16,946 nucleotides of DNA from Helicobacteraceae bacterium (GTDB taxonomy: Bacteria; Campylobacterota; Campylobacteria; Campylobacterales; SZUA-545): assembly GCA_003250175.1 (NCBI GenBank), contig QKHD01000392.1, positions 1 to 16,946 on the forward strand, read 5' to 3'. The translations under genes and the position numbers were made by a program. The notes beneath the pieces were generated by a model. That model worked only from the letters and a program-made list of their open reading frames with translations. It made no database searches and was not told where the DNA came from. How positions within the stretch are numbered: the first letter of the stretch is position 1; each line of letters begins with the position of its first letter. Positions 6,532 to 13,529 of this stretch are shown piece by piece.

Positions 6532-7887
6532 TTACTGAACTTCTTTCAGTGGCGGGTAGGCAAAAATGGTCTTGCGGGTAACAAAGACCGTATCCTTGGC
6601 ATCGACCGCATAGGCACGGATGATGATCGGGATTTTGCTGGTAACGTCCTGGCTCTTGCCGATCTTTTCCTTGGTGGAGAGAACGACAACTTTTTTCACC
6701 TTCATCTCGGAAGCGATGTAGAACGGTTCGGTTGGGCGTTCGATGGTGATATCGTCACGGCCGACCACTTCAAACATGAACTGGTGTCCGTCATCCTGAG
6801 TGTTGGTAAAGAGGAACTGGTAGTCGTTGGAAACGGTATTGCCTTCGATTTTATACACACGGTTGCTCTTATTGATGTTAAGCAGCATGGTCTCTTTGGT
6901 GGAGCCCATGATAAAGAGCGCGATGGTGATGCCGATGAGCAGAACCGCATAGGCGATGGTCTTAAAGCGCAGCAGGCTCAGCTTGCCGGTTTTGAAGTAG
7001 TTTTTACTTCGCCATTCGATCAGGGACGGTTTGCCCAGTTTGCCCATGACTTTGGTACATTCGTCGGCGCACTCGAGGCAGTTGATGCACTCCAGTTGCA
7101 GACCCTGACGGATATCGATGTGGGTCGGGCAGACGGTGACACAGGCTTCACAACCGGTACACTCGTTGCGCTCGTCGATCTTATTGTCGTTGTCGTAGAT
7201 TTTACCGCCGCGTTTTTCGTCATAGATGGTGTAAACGGTGTCGTCATCATACAAAACGGACTGAATCCGGACGTAGGGGCAGACGTATGCACAGAAATCC
7301 TCTTTGAGCTTGACGATGTCATAGATCAAGAAGGCGGCGATGACCAGGATGATGGTGAGCAGAATGGGGTGTTCCGCAGGGTTTTGCATATAGACGAAAA
7401 AATCTTCCGGTGGAACGAAGTACCAGGTGAAGTTCATGGCGGCGATAAAGGCCAGTACCACCCAGATACTAAAGGCGATCACCTCTTTGACACGCTTTTC
7501 ACCGGCGCCCATCTTTTTGTCTTTCTGCTTGTTTTTGCGGCGGTTCATGCCAAGCAGAGCCCCCTTGATCCAGTCACGGTAGAAGACACGAAAAATGGTC
7601 TGCGGACAGGCCCATCCGCACCATACGCGGCCGCCGATAACGGTCTGGGCGAAGATGAAGATAAACAGAAGCATGAGCAGGAATGGCATCAGGTAGAATT
7701 CCTGCATGTCAAAGGCTGTGCCCATCAGCTCCAGACGCATATGGTCGAAGGAGAGCAGGAAAATGTGGTGACCGTCGATGGTGACAAAGGGAAGTCCCAG
7801 GGATACGATAGTCAGCAGTACGTAGGCCACGTAGCGCATTTTATAATAAGGCGTGTGGGTTTTGATCTCGGTTTGAGAGTCGCTCAT
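6532..7887 (-). CDS. ccoG: Cytochrome c oxidase accessory protein CcoG (FixG-like ferredoxin membrane protein)
   Basis: A 451-residue inner-membrane iron-sulfur protein involved in assembling the cbb3-type cytochrome c oxidase; in studied bacteria CcoG is a copper-handling reductase. The N-terminal half carries membrane helices with paired cysteine motifs WCGWACP (Cys90/94) and CAYVCP (Cys199/203). Two ferredoxin-type 4Fe-4S clusters follow: CTGCEACVTVCP (243, 246, 249, 253) and CINCLECADEC (267, 270, 273, 277). A further helix near 308-328 leads to a C-terminal Ig-like periplasmic domain. AAGGAAA before the ATG at 7887 supports the start. ccdA lies downstream, which groups two respiratory-cytochrome maturation functions. 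No ccoNOP genes are in the window. Confidence 0.95.
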   Translation of the reverse strand: MSDSQTEIKTHTPYYKMRYVAYVLLTIVSLGLPFVTIDGHHIFLLSFDHMRLELMGTAFDMQEFYLMPFLLMLLFIFIFAQTVIGGRVWCGWACPQTIFRVFYRDWIKGALLGMNRRKNKQKDKKMGAGEKRVKEVIAFSIWVVLAFIAAMNFTWYFVPPEDFFVYMQNPAEHPILLTIILVIAAFLIYDIVKLKEDFCAYVCPYVRIQSVLYDDDTVYTIYDEKRGGKIYDNDNKIDERNECTGCEACVTVCPTHIDIRQGLQLECINCLECADECTKVMGKLGKPSLIEWRSKNYFKTGKLSLLRFKTIAYAVLLIGITIALFIMGSTKETMLLNINKSNRVYKIEGNTVSNDYQFLFTNTQDDGHQFMFEVVGRDDITIERPTEPFYIASEMKVKKVVVLSTKEKIGKSQDVTSKIPIIIRAYAVDAKDTVFVTRKTIFAYPPLKEVQ

Positions 7888-7962
7888 AGAGTTTCCTTAT
7901 TTCGAATTTTTTGGTAATTTAGCACAGTAATCTTAAATTAGCCATAAACAATATTTATGACA

Positions 7963-7968
7963 ATTATA
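7963..7968 (-). promoter_or_regulatory. Candidate -10 box (TATAAT) for ccoG
   Basis: Consensus TATAAT on the minus strand, in the A+T-rich 91-bp gap between the DHH phosphoesterase stop and the ccoG start. It would give a leader of about 70 bases. No convincing -35 or hairpin was seen in this gap. Confidence 0.35.
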
Positions 7969-7978
7969 AGTTAAAGCA

Positions 7979-9022
7979 CTACTTAGACTTGTCGTCGATA
8001 AACGACTGAACCGCCTGTTTGAGTTCCCGGTAGCTGTAACATTCGCGCAGAATATTGCCCATGCGTCCTCCGGCTGCGTTGGGGTGGCCGCCGCCGCCGA
8101 AGTACTCCTGGGCAAAGGCGCTCACGTCCATCTTGTTGTCGGCGCGGAGGCTGACGTTGCCGCTGGGGGCGACATCCATAAAAAAGTCAAACTCCGGATT
8201 GTTCTTTAAAAAGCTGTTGCCCAGAACGGAGGTGTTTCCGATCTGGCTCGTCAGAAGCCCCTTGTATTCGCCGTAAAGAACGATCATATCATTTTTACGT
8301 TTGCTCAAAAGCTCCGTGATGTAGAGGGAGGTGAGGTTATCCAATGTCTCCTTCTGTCCGGGATAGAGGGAGGATTTTTTATGCACGATCAGATCGTCGT
8401 CCATTTCGATGTAGCGGTTGCCCTCCAGGTAGGGGAAGGTCGCCTTGAGCAGCTTGAGGCGGTAGGCGACGTTGTCATCGCCGAAGAGCATCTTGTTGAT
8501 CTCCTTGGCCTCCACCATGTAGCGGTTGAGCACCTTGCCAAATTCAAACCACTCGGAGGCTTCGTGCCAGAGGTCAAAGGCGTTGACCGCCTGAACGTAG
8601 GTGGCCATCTCCTCCGGCAGGGAGACTTCGGGGTAGTGCTGGCAGAAGTATTCAAAAGTCAGTAGCGTAGCGCACTTGGTCGTATCCAGATGGTACCAGC
8701 TGTACTCCTTGGCCTGGGGTGCTCCGGTCTGGTGGTGGTCCAGCAGCTGGATGGAGACCTTCTTGCCTAAAAATTTCATCCGGGCCACAGCCTGGTCGAG
8801 CAGCTTGCACTCCTCGCGGGTGATGTTGACGTCGGTGACGAGGATCAACATCTCCTCTTTGGTGTCCAGGTGCTGCAGATCGTGTTCGATCTCTTTGATA
8901 CGGGCGGTAATTTCGTTGCCGTAGTTGGAATTGTAGAATCTGATATCATTACAAAAATGGCTCGATACCAGCTGACAGCTATAACCGTCAAGGTCGATGT
9001 GCGAGAGATGAAAGAGTTTCAT
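7979..9022 (-). CDS. DHH/DHHA1-family phosphoesterase
   Basis: A cytoplasmic 347-residue protein of the DHH superfamily, which includes RecJ and NrnA-type nucleases/phosphatases acting on short RNA, pAp or cyclic dinucleotides. Manganese-binding motifs are present: His8, Asp10 and Asp12 in SHIDLDG, Asp64 in VTDVN, and the Asp95-His96-His97 triad in LLDHHQTG. The C-terminal DHHA1 substrate-binding motif GGGGHPNAAGGR lies at 309-320. The substrate is not evident. The frame is open far upstream, but MKLFHLSHIDLDG is the natural start: the extension would run antisense into the neighbouring dehydrogenase and has no DHH-family features. An ATG ten codons upstream (9052) is possible but has a poorer ribosome-binding site. 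Confidence 0.88.
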   Translation of the reverse strand: MKLFHLSHIDLDGYSCQLVSSHFCNDIRFYNSNYGNEITARIKEIEHDLQHLDTKEEMLILVTDVNITREECKLLDQAVARMKFLGKKVSIQLLDHHQTGAPQAKEYSWYHLDTTKCATLLTFEYFCQHYPEVSLPEEMATYVQAVNAFDLWHEASEWFEFGKVLNRYMVEAKEINKMLFGDDNVAYRLKLLKATFPYLEGNRYIEMDDDLIVHKKSSLYPGQKETLDNLTSLYITELLSKRKNDMIVLYGEYKGLLTSQIGNTSVLGNSFLKNNPEFDFFMDVAPSGNVSLRADNKMDVSAFAQEYFGGGGHPNAAGGRMGNILRECYSYRELKQAVQSFIDDKSK

Positions 9023-9062
9023 GCAGGACTTTCGGTATATGATTTTGCGCATTGGGTCGTAG

Positions 9063-9070
9063 AGTATAAC
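9063..9070. promoter_or_regulatory. Overlapping divergent -10 boxes (TATAAC on +, TATACT on -)
   Basis: The 75-bp gap between the divergent DHH and dehydrogenase genes contains AGTATAAC. Read on the plus strand it gives TATAAC (9065-9070), on the minus strand TATACT (9063-9068). Either could be a sigma-70 -10 box for its gene, and the two would be mutually exclusive. No -35 boxes are clear. Confidence 0.3.
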
Positions 9071-9097
9071 ACAGATGGATATAAAGCGAGGAGACGC

Positions 9098-9844
9098 ATG
9101 GAAAAAGTGGCACTGGTAACGGGAAATTCCAAGGGGCTGGGCGCGGCGCTGAGCGCGGCACTCAAGGCCTCCGGATACGTGGTCGTAGGGACGGCGCGAA
9201 ACCCGGGCGAAGCGCAGGAAGATCGCTTTATCTCCGGAGAGCTCACGGACCCGGAGTTTTGCCGCACGCTGATCGAGACGACGGTAAAAGAGTTTGGCCG
9301 GATCGACCTGCTGGTCAACAACGCCGGCGTGGGGATGTATGAGACCTGGGAAGAGGGGGAAATGGCCGATGTGGAACAGCTCTTTGCCCTTAACGTGATC
9401 GCTCCGGTGCGTCTGAGCAAACTGGCGCTGCCGCACCTGAAAGCATCAAAAGGCATGATCGTCAACGTCTCCTCCGTCGCGGGAAAGGTGGCGCTGCCCT
9501 ACATGGGGGCTTACTGCGCCAGCAAGTCGGCCCTGACCGCCTTTTCCGACTCCCTGCGCGCCGAGCTTCTGGATGACGGCGTGCAGGTGCTGGATCTGAT
9601 CATCGGCCGGGTGGCCACCGGTTTTTCGCTGCGATCCAAGGGGGGCAAGCAGCCGCCCTCAACCCCCGGCAGCACCACGGCAGACCACTATGCCAAGCGG
9701 GTGATGCGGGCGATCGAAGGGCGTGAGCGTTCGCTTGTTTTTCCCGCCTGGTACGCCGTGCCTATTGTGCTCTACCGGCTATTGCCTAGGTTTTTTGAGC
9801 GGGTGGCCCTTAAAAAGTTCCGCCATGCGGGTGGAAACGGATAA
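9098..9844 (+). CDS. Short-chain dehydrogenase/reductase (SDR) family oxidoreductase
   Basis: A 248-residue classical SDR with a Rossmann fold that binds NAD(P). The cofactor loop is TGNSKGLG (residues 8-15), NNAG is at 74-77, Asn99 lies in ALN, the catalytic Ser is in NVSS (about 125-126), and Tyr139/Lys143 form YCASK. All catalytic residues are present. The C-terminal part (about 210-248) is hydrophobic then basic (FPAWYAVPIVLYRLLPRFF), as in SDRs that associate with membranes. The substrate is unknown. GAGGAG just before the ATG at 9098 supports this start; an upstream extension of the frame runs through the promoter region and the divergent DHH gene. It is a single-gene unit. Confidence 0.9.
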   Translation: MEKVALVTGNSKGLGAALSAALKASGYVVVGTARNPGEAQEDRFISGELTDPEFCRTLIETTVKEFGRIDLLVNNAGVGMYETWEEGEMADVEQLFALNVIAPVRLSKLALPHLKASKGMIVNVSSVAGKVALPYMGAYCASKSALTAFSDSLRAELLDDGVQVLDLIIGRVATGFSLRSKGGKQPPSTPGSTTADHYAKRVMRAIEGRERSLVFPAWYAVPIVLYRLLPRFFERVALKKFRHAGGNG

Positions 9845-9880
9845 GAAAACAGCTTCCTTCCGCGGTGCTCTCCTCCAGGG

Positions 9881-12097
9881 TCAGGCTGGCCTTGAAGTTT
9901 TTGGAGAGGCTGATGCTGTTGTAGTAAAGGGAAAGCCCGATGCCCTGGCCCATCCCATGAACTTGGTGGTGAAGTAGGGATCGAAAATCTTGCTGCGGTG
10001 CTCCGGAAGGACGCCGGAGCCGTTGTCGCACAGGGTCAGGGTCTGTGGAGCAATCCGGAGCGAGATTTTCCCGGCAAAACCCGGTGTTGAGAGGCGTTTT
10101 TTCTGGATCGCCTCGATGGCGTTTTCCAGCAGGCTGGTGAGGATGCGCATTAATTCATACCGGTCGCCGTCCAGCTCCCACCCTTCACCGTCCATGGTCA
10201 TCTCAATATCAAAATCATCCAGCTTGGCCTTGTAGAGCGCGTGGGTTTCCGCCACGGCATGCTGGAGATTAAAGCGGGTGGGCTTGATCGTTCCGGAGGC
10301 GAAGAGGGCAAAGTCGTTGATCGTCTGGGAGAGGAAACGGGCATGCTCCAAAAGCATGCGCAGATCCTTGGCCATGGAGCTTTTGGTCTCCTCCGGAAGG
10401 GGCAGCTCTTCAAGCTGGGCCGCCAGATCGTCGGCGACGAGGGAGATGACGCTGAGCGGCTGGCGCCAGTGGTGGGCGATGGCGCTGAACATATGGTGGA
10501 GCGAATCGAGCTTGTAGCGGTGAAGCTGAAGGCGTTCGTTTTCCCGTTCGAGCTGTTCGGTTCGGTCGCTCTCCGTGACGTCGTTGGAGACACCCACGAT
10601 ACTGATCGGGTTGCCCGTTTCATCCCACTGGGTTTCGCCGATACCGACGATAATACGTTCGGCTCCGGAGGGGAGGAAGATGCTTTTTTTGGTGTAGTAA
10701 TGGCCGCTGGTTTTGGCCGTGGCGATCGCCTCTTTAATCTCCGTAGCCGCAGCCTCCGGAATGTAGAGGTGCAGATCGTCAAAGGCGATTTCGCTCATCT
10801 GGGGTGGCGTATTAAAGAGCCGTTTGAGCCCTTCGGAAAAGAGCAGGGTGTTGCGATGCAGATCCATACGCCAGCTGCCGCTCTTGGTGATCTCTTCGCT
10901 CTTTTGCAGCAGGTCGATGTTCTGGCGCAGTTCGGTGGTTTTTTCATCCAGACGGCGCAGAAGCTCGGCCTGAAAATCCTCAATCAGGGTGATGTCGCTG
11001 AAGAGAACAAGGTAGCGGTCCTTGTCGTCGTAGGTCACGGGGGAGGCGTGCAGGGAGAAGACATGGGGCACGCCCTCCTTGGAGAGCATAATGGTTTTGA
11101 CGGTTTGGGTGCGCTGGTGGGTGATGACATAATCAAGCCAGTTGATTCCGTCCATGTCCGCACCGATGTAACCCTTGGCATCATCCCGGATAAAGCAGTC
11201 GCAGATGCAGTGGTGGATGCGCTTAAAGGCTTCCATCGACGCCAGCCCCAGAAAATCGAGCAAGGCGTTGTTGCACTCCTGGATCACTTCGCCCCGGATG
11301 GTGGTGCAGACAAAGTTGTCTTCCAGGGTAAAAACGGTCTTGAGAAAGGTTTTGCCGATCTCCTCCTGGGTTACGTCGCTGAAGCTGGTTACCACCTCTC
11401 CGGAGGGAAGACGAAATACACGGTTGCGGCGGTAGCCACGGCGGCGGTCGTCTTCGTAGTAGAAGGGTTCCAGATCGCGGGGTTTGCCGTCGGCGGCGAC
11501 ATCACGCAGAGCCTGGAGCAGCGGCGTTTTGTCCATATTGGGAAAGACCTCCAAAAGCCGCTTGCCCACGACCTCCTCCTGGTTGGTCCGGGTGATGGTC
11601 TCTGCCGCACGATTGAAATCGACAAAGGTAAAATCCTCTCCGGAGGGCAGAGGTTTGTAGATGGCCATGCCGTCTCTGGCATTGTCAAAGAGCTCACGGT
11701 AGCGGCCTTTGTAATACTCTTTTTCCCGGTTCAGACGGTTTTCCACGGCAGTCTCATAGAAAAAGCACTGGGTTAACGGCTCCGGAATCTCCGGATCACG
11801 GAGTACGCTGCCGTTATAGCGTACGCTCAGCCAGCTGCCGTCACGGTGGCGCAGGCGGTATTGGGCATCTTTTTCGGTCTTGTTACCCTCAAAAAATGCG
11901 GTAATGTATTGGGGAAAAAGGGCGCGGTTTTTTTCAGGAAGGAGATTGGCAAAGGAGGTGCCGAGCACCTGCTCTTTGGAATAGCCCAAAACACGGCACC
12001 AGGCCGCATTGACATAGCGAATGTTCCCGCTGGAATCAAGGGATTGATAGGGAATAGGAGCAGCATCGAAAAAACGAAAAAACTGCGTTAAATCCAT
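9881..12097 (-). CDS. Cytoplasmic multi-PAS sensor histidine kinase, frameshifted near its 3' end
   Basis: A 738-residue protein with no membrane helix. Four PAS-like domains lie at about 1-105, 129-245, 246-372 and 400-510, then a short coiled segment and a histidine kinase core. The H-box is SAIAHHWRQPL with likely phospho-acceptor His542, the N-box Asn659 is in LLENAIEAI, and the G1 box is DNGSG (691-695). The sequence stays on family pattern to YFTTKFMG (708-715), then becomes unrelated (WARASGF...). The next frame continues with MGQGIGLSL, the expected G2 region, and runs to a TAG/TAA-type stop at 9810. A duplicated CCCAT at 9949-9958 explains the shift; without it the protein would be 760 residues. 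As given, the G2 ATP-lid region is missing and kinase activity is doubtful. No response regulator is adjacent. Confidence 0.88.
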   Translation of the reverse strand: MDLTQFFRFFDAAPIPYQSLDSSGNIRYVNAAWCRVLGYSKEQVLGTSFANLLPEKNRALFPQYITAFFEGNKTEKDAQYRLRHRDGSWLSVRYNGSVLRDPEIPEPLTQCFFYETAVENRLNREKEYYKGRYRELFDNARDGMAIYKPLPSGEDFTFVDFNRAAETITRTNQEEVVGKRLLEVFPNMDKTPLLQALRDVAADGKPRDLEPFYYEDDRRRGYRRNRVFRLPSGEVVTSFSDVTQEEIGKTFLKTVFTLEDNFVCTTIRGEVIQECNNALLDFLGLASMEAFKRIHHCICDCFIRDDAKGYIGADMDGINWLDYVITHQRTQTVKTIMLSKEGVPHVFSLHASPVTYDDKDRYLVLFSDITLIEDFQAELLRRLDEKTTELRQNIDLLQKSEEITKSGSWRMDLHRNTLLFSEGLKRLFNTPPQMSEIAFDDLHLYIPEAAATEIKEAIATAKTSGHYYTKKSIFLPSGAERIIVGIGETQWDETGNPISIVGVSNDVTESDRTEQLERENERLQLHRYKLDSLHHMFSAIAHHWRQPLSVISLVADDLAAQLEELPLPEETKSSMAKDLRMLLEHARFLSQTINDFALFASGTIKPTRFNLQHAVAETHALYKAKLDDFDIEMTMDGEGWELDGDRYELMRILTSLLENAIEAIQKKRLSTPGFAGKISLRIAPQTLTLCDNGSGVLPEHRSKIFDPYFTTKFMGWARASGFPFTTTASASPKTSRPA
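9949..9958. repeat. CCCAT tandem duplication causing the kinase frameshift
   Basis: Two adjacent copies of CCCAT (ATGGG on the coding strand) stand where the histidine kinase leaves frame. Removing one copy joins FTTKFMG directly to QGIGLSL, the normal G2 box, so the second copy is the lesion. It may be a real mutation, a reversible slip or a sequence error. Confidence 0.85.
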
Positions 12098-12151
12098 GAC
12101 ACACCTTTTGACAATCGTCTTTAGGCATCATAGAGTAATAAAAATTAATAA

Positions 12152-12180
12152 TAATTAATGAAGCGAAGTTAGTTTGACAA
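12152..12180 (-). promoter_or_regulatory. Candidate promoter of the histidine kinase (TTGTCA-17-TAATTA)
   Basis: In the A+T-rich gap between nrdB and the kinase, the minus strand reads TTGTCA (12175-12180), then 17 bp, then TAATTA (12152-12157). The -35 box overlaps the T-tract of the nrdB terminator. A weak match, but it would explain how the kinase is expressed past the terminator. Confidence 0.3.
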
Positions 12181-12207
12181 AAGGACGGCTTCGATTAGAA
12201 GTCGTCC
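12179..12207 (-). terminator. Intrinsic terminator overlapping the nrdB stop codon
   Basis: On the minus strand GGACGACTTC and GAAGCCGTCC form a 10-bp stem with one A-C mismatch and a 5-base loop (TAATC), followed directly by TTTT. The nrdB stop codon TAA is in the loop, and the last codons of nrdB form the 5' arm of the stem. Confidence 0.7.
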
Positions 12208-13220
12208 ATGGAGAGGCTGCCCTTGGAGTAGTTGGTTACCGTGGCCTCGAAGAAGTTGGATTTGTGTTCATTGAGGCTGGAGAAACCGTCGACCCATTTC
12301 ATGGGGTGGGCGACATTAAAGATGGGGGCAAAGCCGACCCGCTTCAAGCGGTCATCCGCCAGGTACTGGATGTACTGCTCGATGATCTGGTCGTTAAGAC
12401 CCAGAATCTGGCCGTTGGTAATGTGCTTGCCCCAGGTGCTTTCCAGCTCGACCGCGGCTCGGAACATCTCGTAGACCTTCTCTTCGAGGGCTTTGGTGAA
12501 GAGCTCCGGACGCTCTTTTCGCATGGAGTTGATCATGTTTTGGAAAACCAGCAGGTGGGTTACTTCGTCGCGCTGGATAAAGCGGATCATCTGGGCAGAA
12601 CCCAGCATCTTGCCGCTTCTAGCCAAGGTGTACATGGCGGAGAAACCGGCATAGAAGTAGATTCCTTCCAGGGCCTGGTTGGCAAACATGGCCAGCAGCT
12701 TGTTTTCGTCGGTGGGGTTTTTATCCAGGTCCGTGTAGATTTGGGCGATATATTCGTTTTTGCGGGCCAGGACCGGGTCTTGACGCCACATGTCGTAGAT
12801 TTCGTCCGTATTTTCGGAGATGGACTCGACCATAACCGCATAGCTGGAGGAGTGCAGCGCCTCTTCAAAGGCCTGGCGGGCCAGAAGCACGTTGATCTCC
12901 GGAGCGGTGATGTAGGGGTTCATGTTATCCTGGATGTTGTTGGTCTGGATCGAGTCCATGAAAATGAGCTGGGAGAGAACCAGGTCGTACATCCGTTTTT
13001 CGTGGTTGGAGAGGAGCTTGTAGTCCTTGGCATCCTGGGTCATGTCGACCTCTTTGGGGAACCAGGTATTGGCCAGCATCATGTCCCACAGATTGATCGC
13101 CCACTGGTACTTGACTTTGGTCAGCTCAATGAGGCCGGTGGGGTTGCCGCTGATGATGCGGCGGGCACTGACATTTTCCCGGGATTCGGGATTATAAATA
13201 CGCTTTTTAGGGTTCTCCAT
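12195..13220 (-). CDS. nrdB: Ribonucleotide-diphosphate reductase subunit beta (class Ia R2)
   Basis: The 341-residue di-iron subunit of aerobic class Ia ribonucleotide reductase, which makes the radical used by NrdA to reduce ribonucleoside diphosphates to dNDPs. By alignment in mind with E. coli R2, the metal ligands are Asp89 (FMDSIQ), Glu120 and His123 (FEEALH), Glu185 (ALEGIYFY), Glu219 and His222 (RDEVTHL). The radical tyrosine is Tyr127 (HSSSYAV), and Trp53 (NTWFPKE) lies on the electron-transfer path. The acidic C-terminus SMDDF is the part expected to bind NrdA. GGAGAG eight bases upstream supports the ATG at 13220. It has a consensus TATAAT in front and its own terminator. nrdA is not in the window. 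Confidence 0.96.
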   Translation of the reverse strand: MENPKKRIYNPESRENVSARRIISGNPTGLIELTKVKYQWAINLWDMMLANTWFPKEVDMTQDAKDYKLLSNHEKRMYDLVLSQLIFMDSIQTNNIQDNMNPYITAPEINVLLARQAFEEALHSSSYAVMVESISENTDEIYDMWRQDPVLARKNEYIAQIYTDLDKNPTDENKLLAMFANQALEGIYFYAGFSAMYTLARSGKMLGSAQMIRFIQRDEVTHLLVFQNMINSMRKERPELFTKALEEKVYEMFRAAVELESTWGKHITNGQILGLNDQIIEQYIQYLADDRLKRVGFAPIFNVAHPMKWVDGFSSLNEHKSNFFEATVTNYSKGSLSMDDF

Positions 13221-13251
13221 CGTCCATCTCTCCGTTCGTTATTAGAGATAG

Positions 13252-13257
13252 ATTATA
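13252..13257 (-). promoter_or_regulatory. Candidate -10 box (TATAAT) of nrdB
   Basis: Consensus TATAAT on the minus strand, 31 bp before the nrdB ATG, within the 75-bp gap after the small gene downstream of fliP. No clear -35, and no NrdR-box pair was recognised. Confidence 0.45.
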
Positions 13258-13295
13258 GCCCACCTCACCCCAAAGAAATTTGAATGGAAACGAGC

Positions 13296-13529
13296 CTAGG
13301 CGGGGAGCGAGATGCCCCGTTTGTCGAGGTAGGATTTGAAGATTTCGGCACTGTTGCCTTGGAATTTTTCAGGGTGGTAAAGGTAGGTTTGCATCAGCAT
13401 ATCCAGCTCGTCGCGGCTGAGACGCTCGGTAAAACGGATGGATTCAACCTCATGGACATGGATGGTGTTTTCATCGTATTCGAAGTGGTAGTTTTCCGCC
13501 CCTTCGATCCAGCGAAAACGCTGCGTCAG
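13296..13529 (-). CDS. Small hypothetical protein downstream of fliP, probable CTG start
   Basis: I do not recognise this family. The minus-strand frame after fliP encodes 77 well-balanced residues and ends in TAG: RFRWIEGAENYHFEYDEN, then VESIRFTERLSRDELDML, and a C-terminus with YHPEKFQGNSAEIFKSYLD and RGISLPA. It has no Cys, no membrane segment and no signal peptide. Strands are likely in the first half and helices in the second. No ATG, GTG or TTG occurs in frame between an upstream TAA (13596-13598) and the middle of the protein. The best start is a CTG that overlaps the fliP TGA as CTGA, with GGAG eight or nine bases before it, matching the ATGA overlap seen in coupled genes. An ACG start, or a sequence error for ATG, is possible. 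The fliP linkage hints at, but does not show, a flagellar role. Confidence 0.6.
   Translation of the reverse strand: MTQRFRWIEGAENYHFEYDENTIHVHEVESIRFTERLSRDELDMLMQTYLYHPEKFQGNSAEIFKSYLDKRGISLPA

Noticed and set aside
6529..7917. Long plus-strand open frame (462 codons)
   Set aside because: Antisense to ccoG, which has all its cysteine motifs; composition is typical of a mirror frame (many Asp, Gly, Val, His).
8870..9097. N-terminal extension of the dehydrogenase frame
   Set aside because: It runs antisense into the DHH gene; the SDR fold begins right after the ATG at 9098, which has GAGGAG in front.
9023..9436. N-terminal extension of the DHH phosphoesterase frame
   Set aside because: It runs antisense through the dehydrogenase gene and its start region; the domain begins at the ATG at 9022.
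10241..11776. Long plus-strand open frame (511 codons)
   Set aside because: Antisense to the histidine kinase, whose PAS and kinase motifs are unmistakable; no family features in the plus-strand translation.
12174..13283. Long plus-strand open frame (369 codons)
   Set aside because: Antisense to nrdB, which has all metal ligands and the radical tyrosine.
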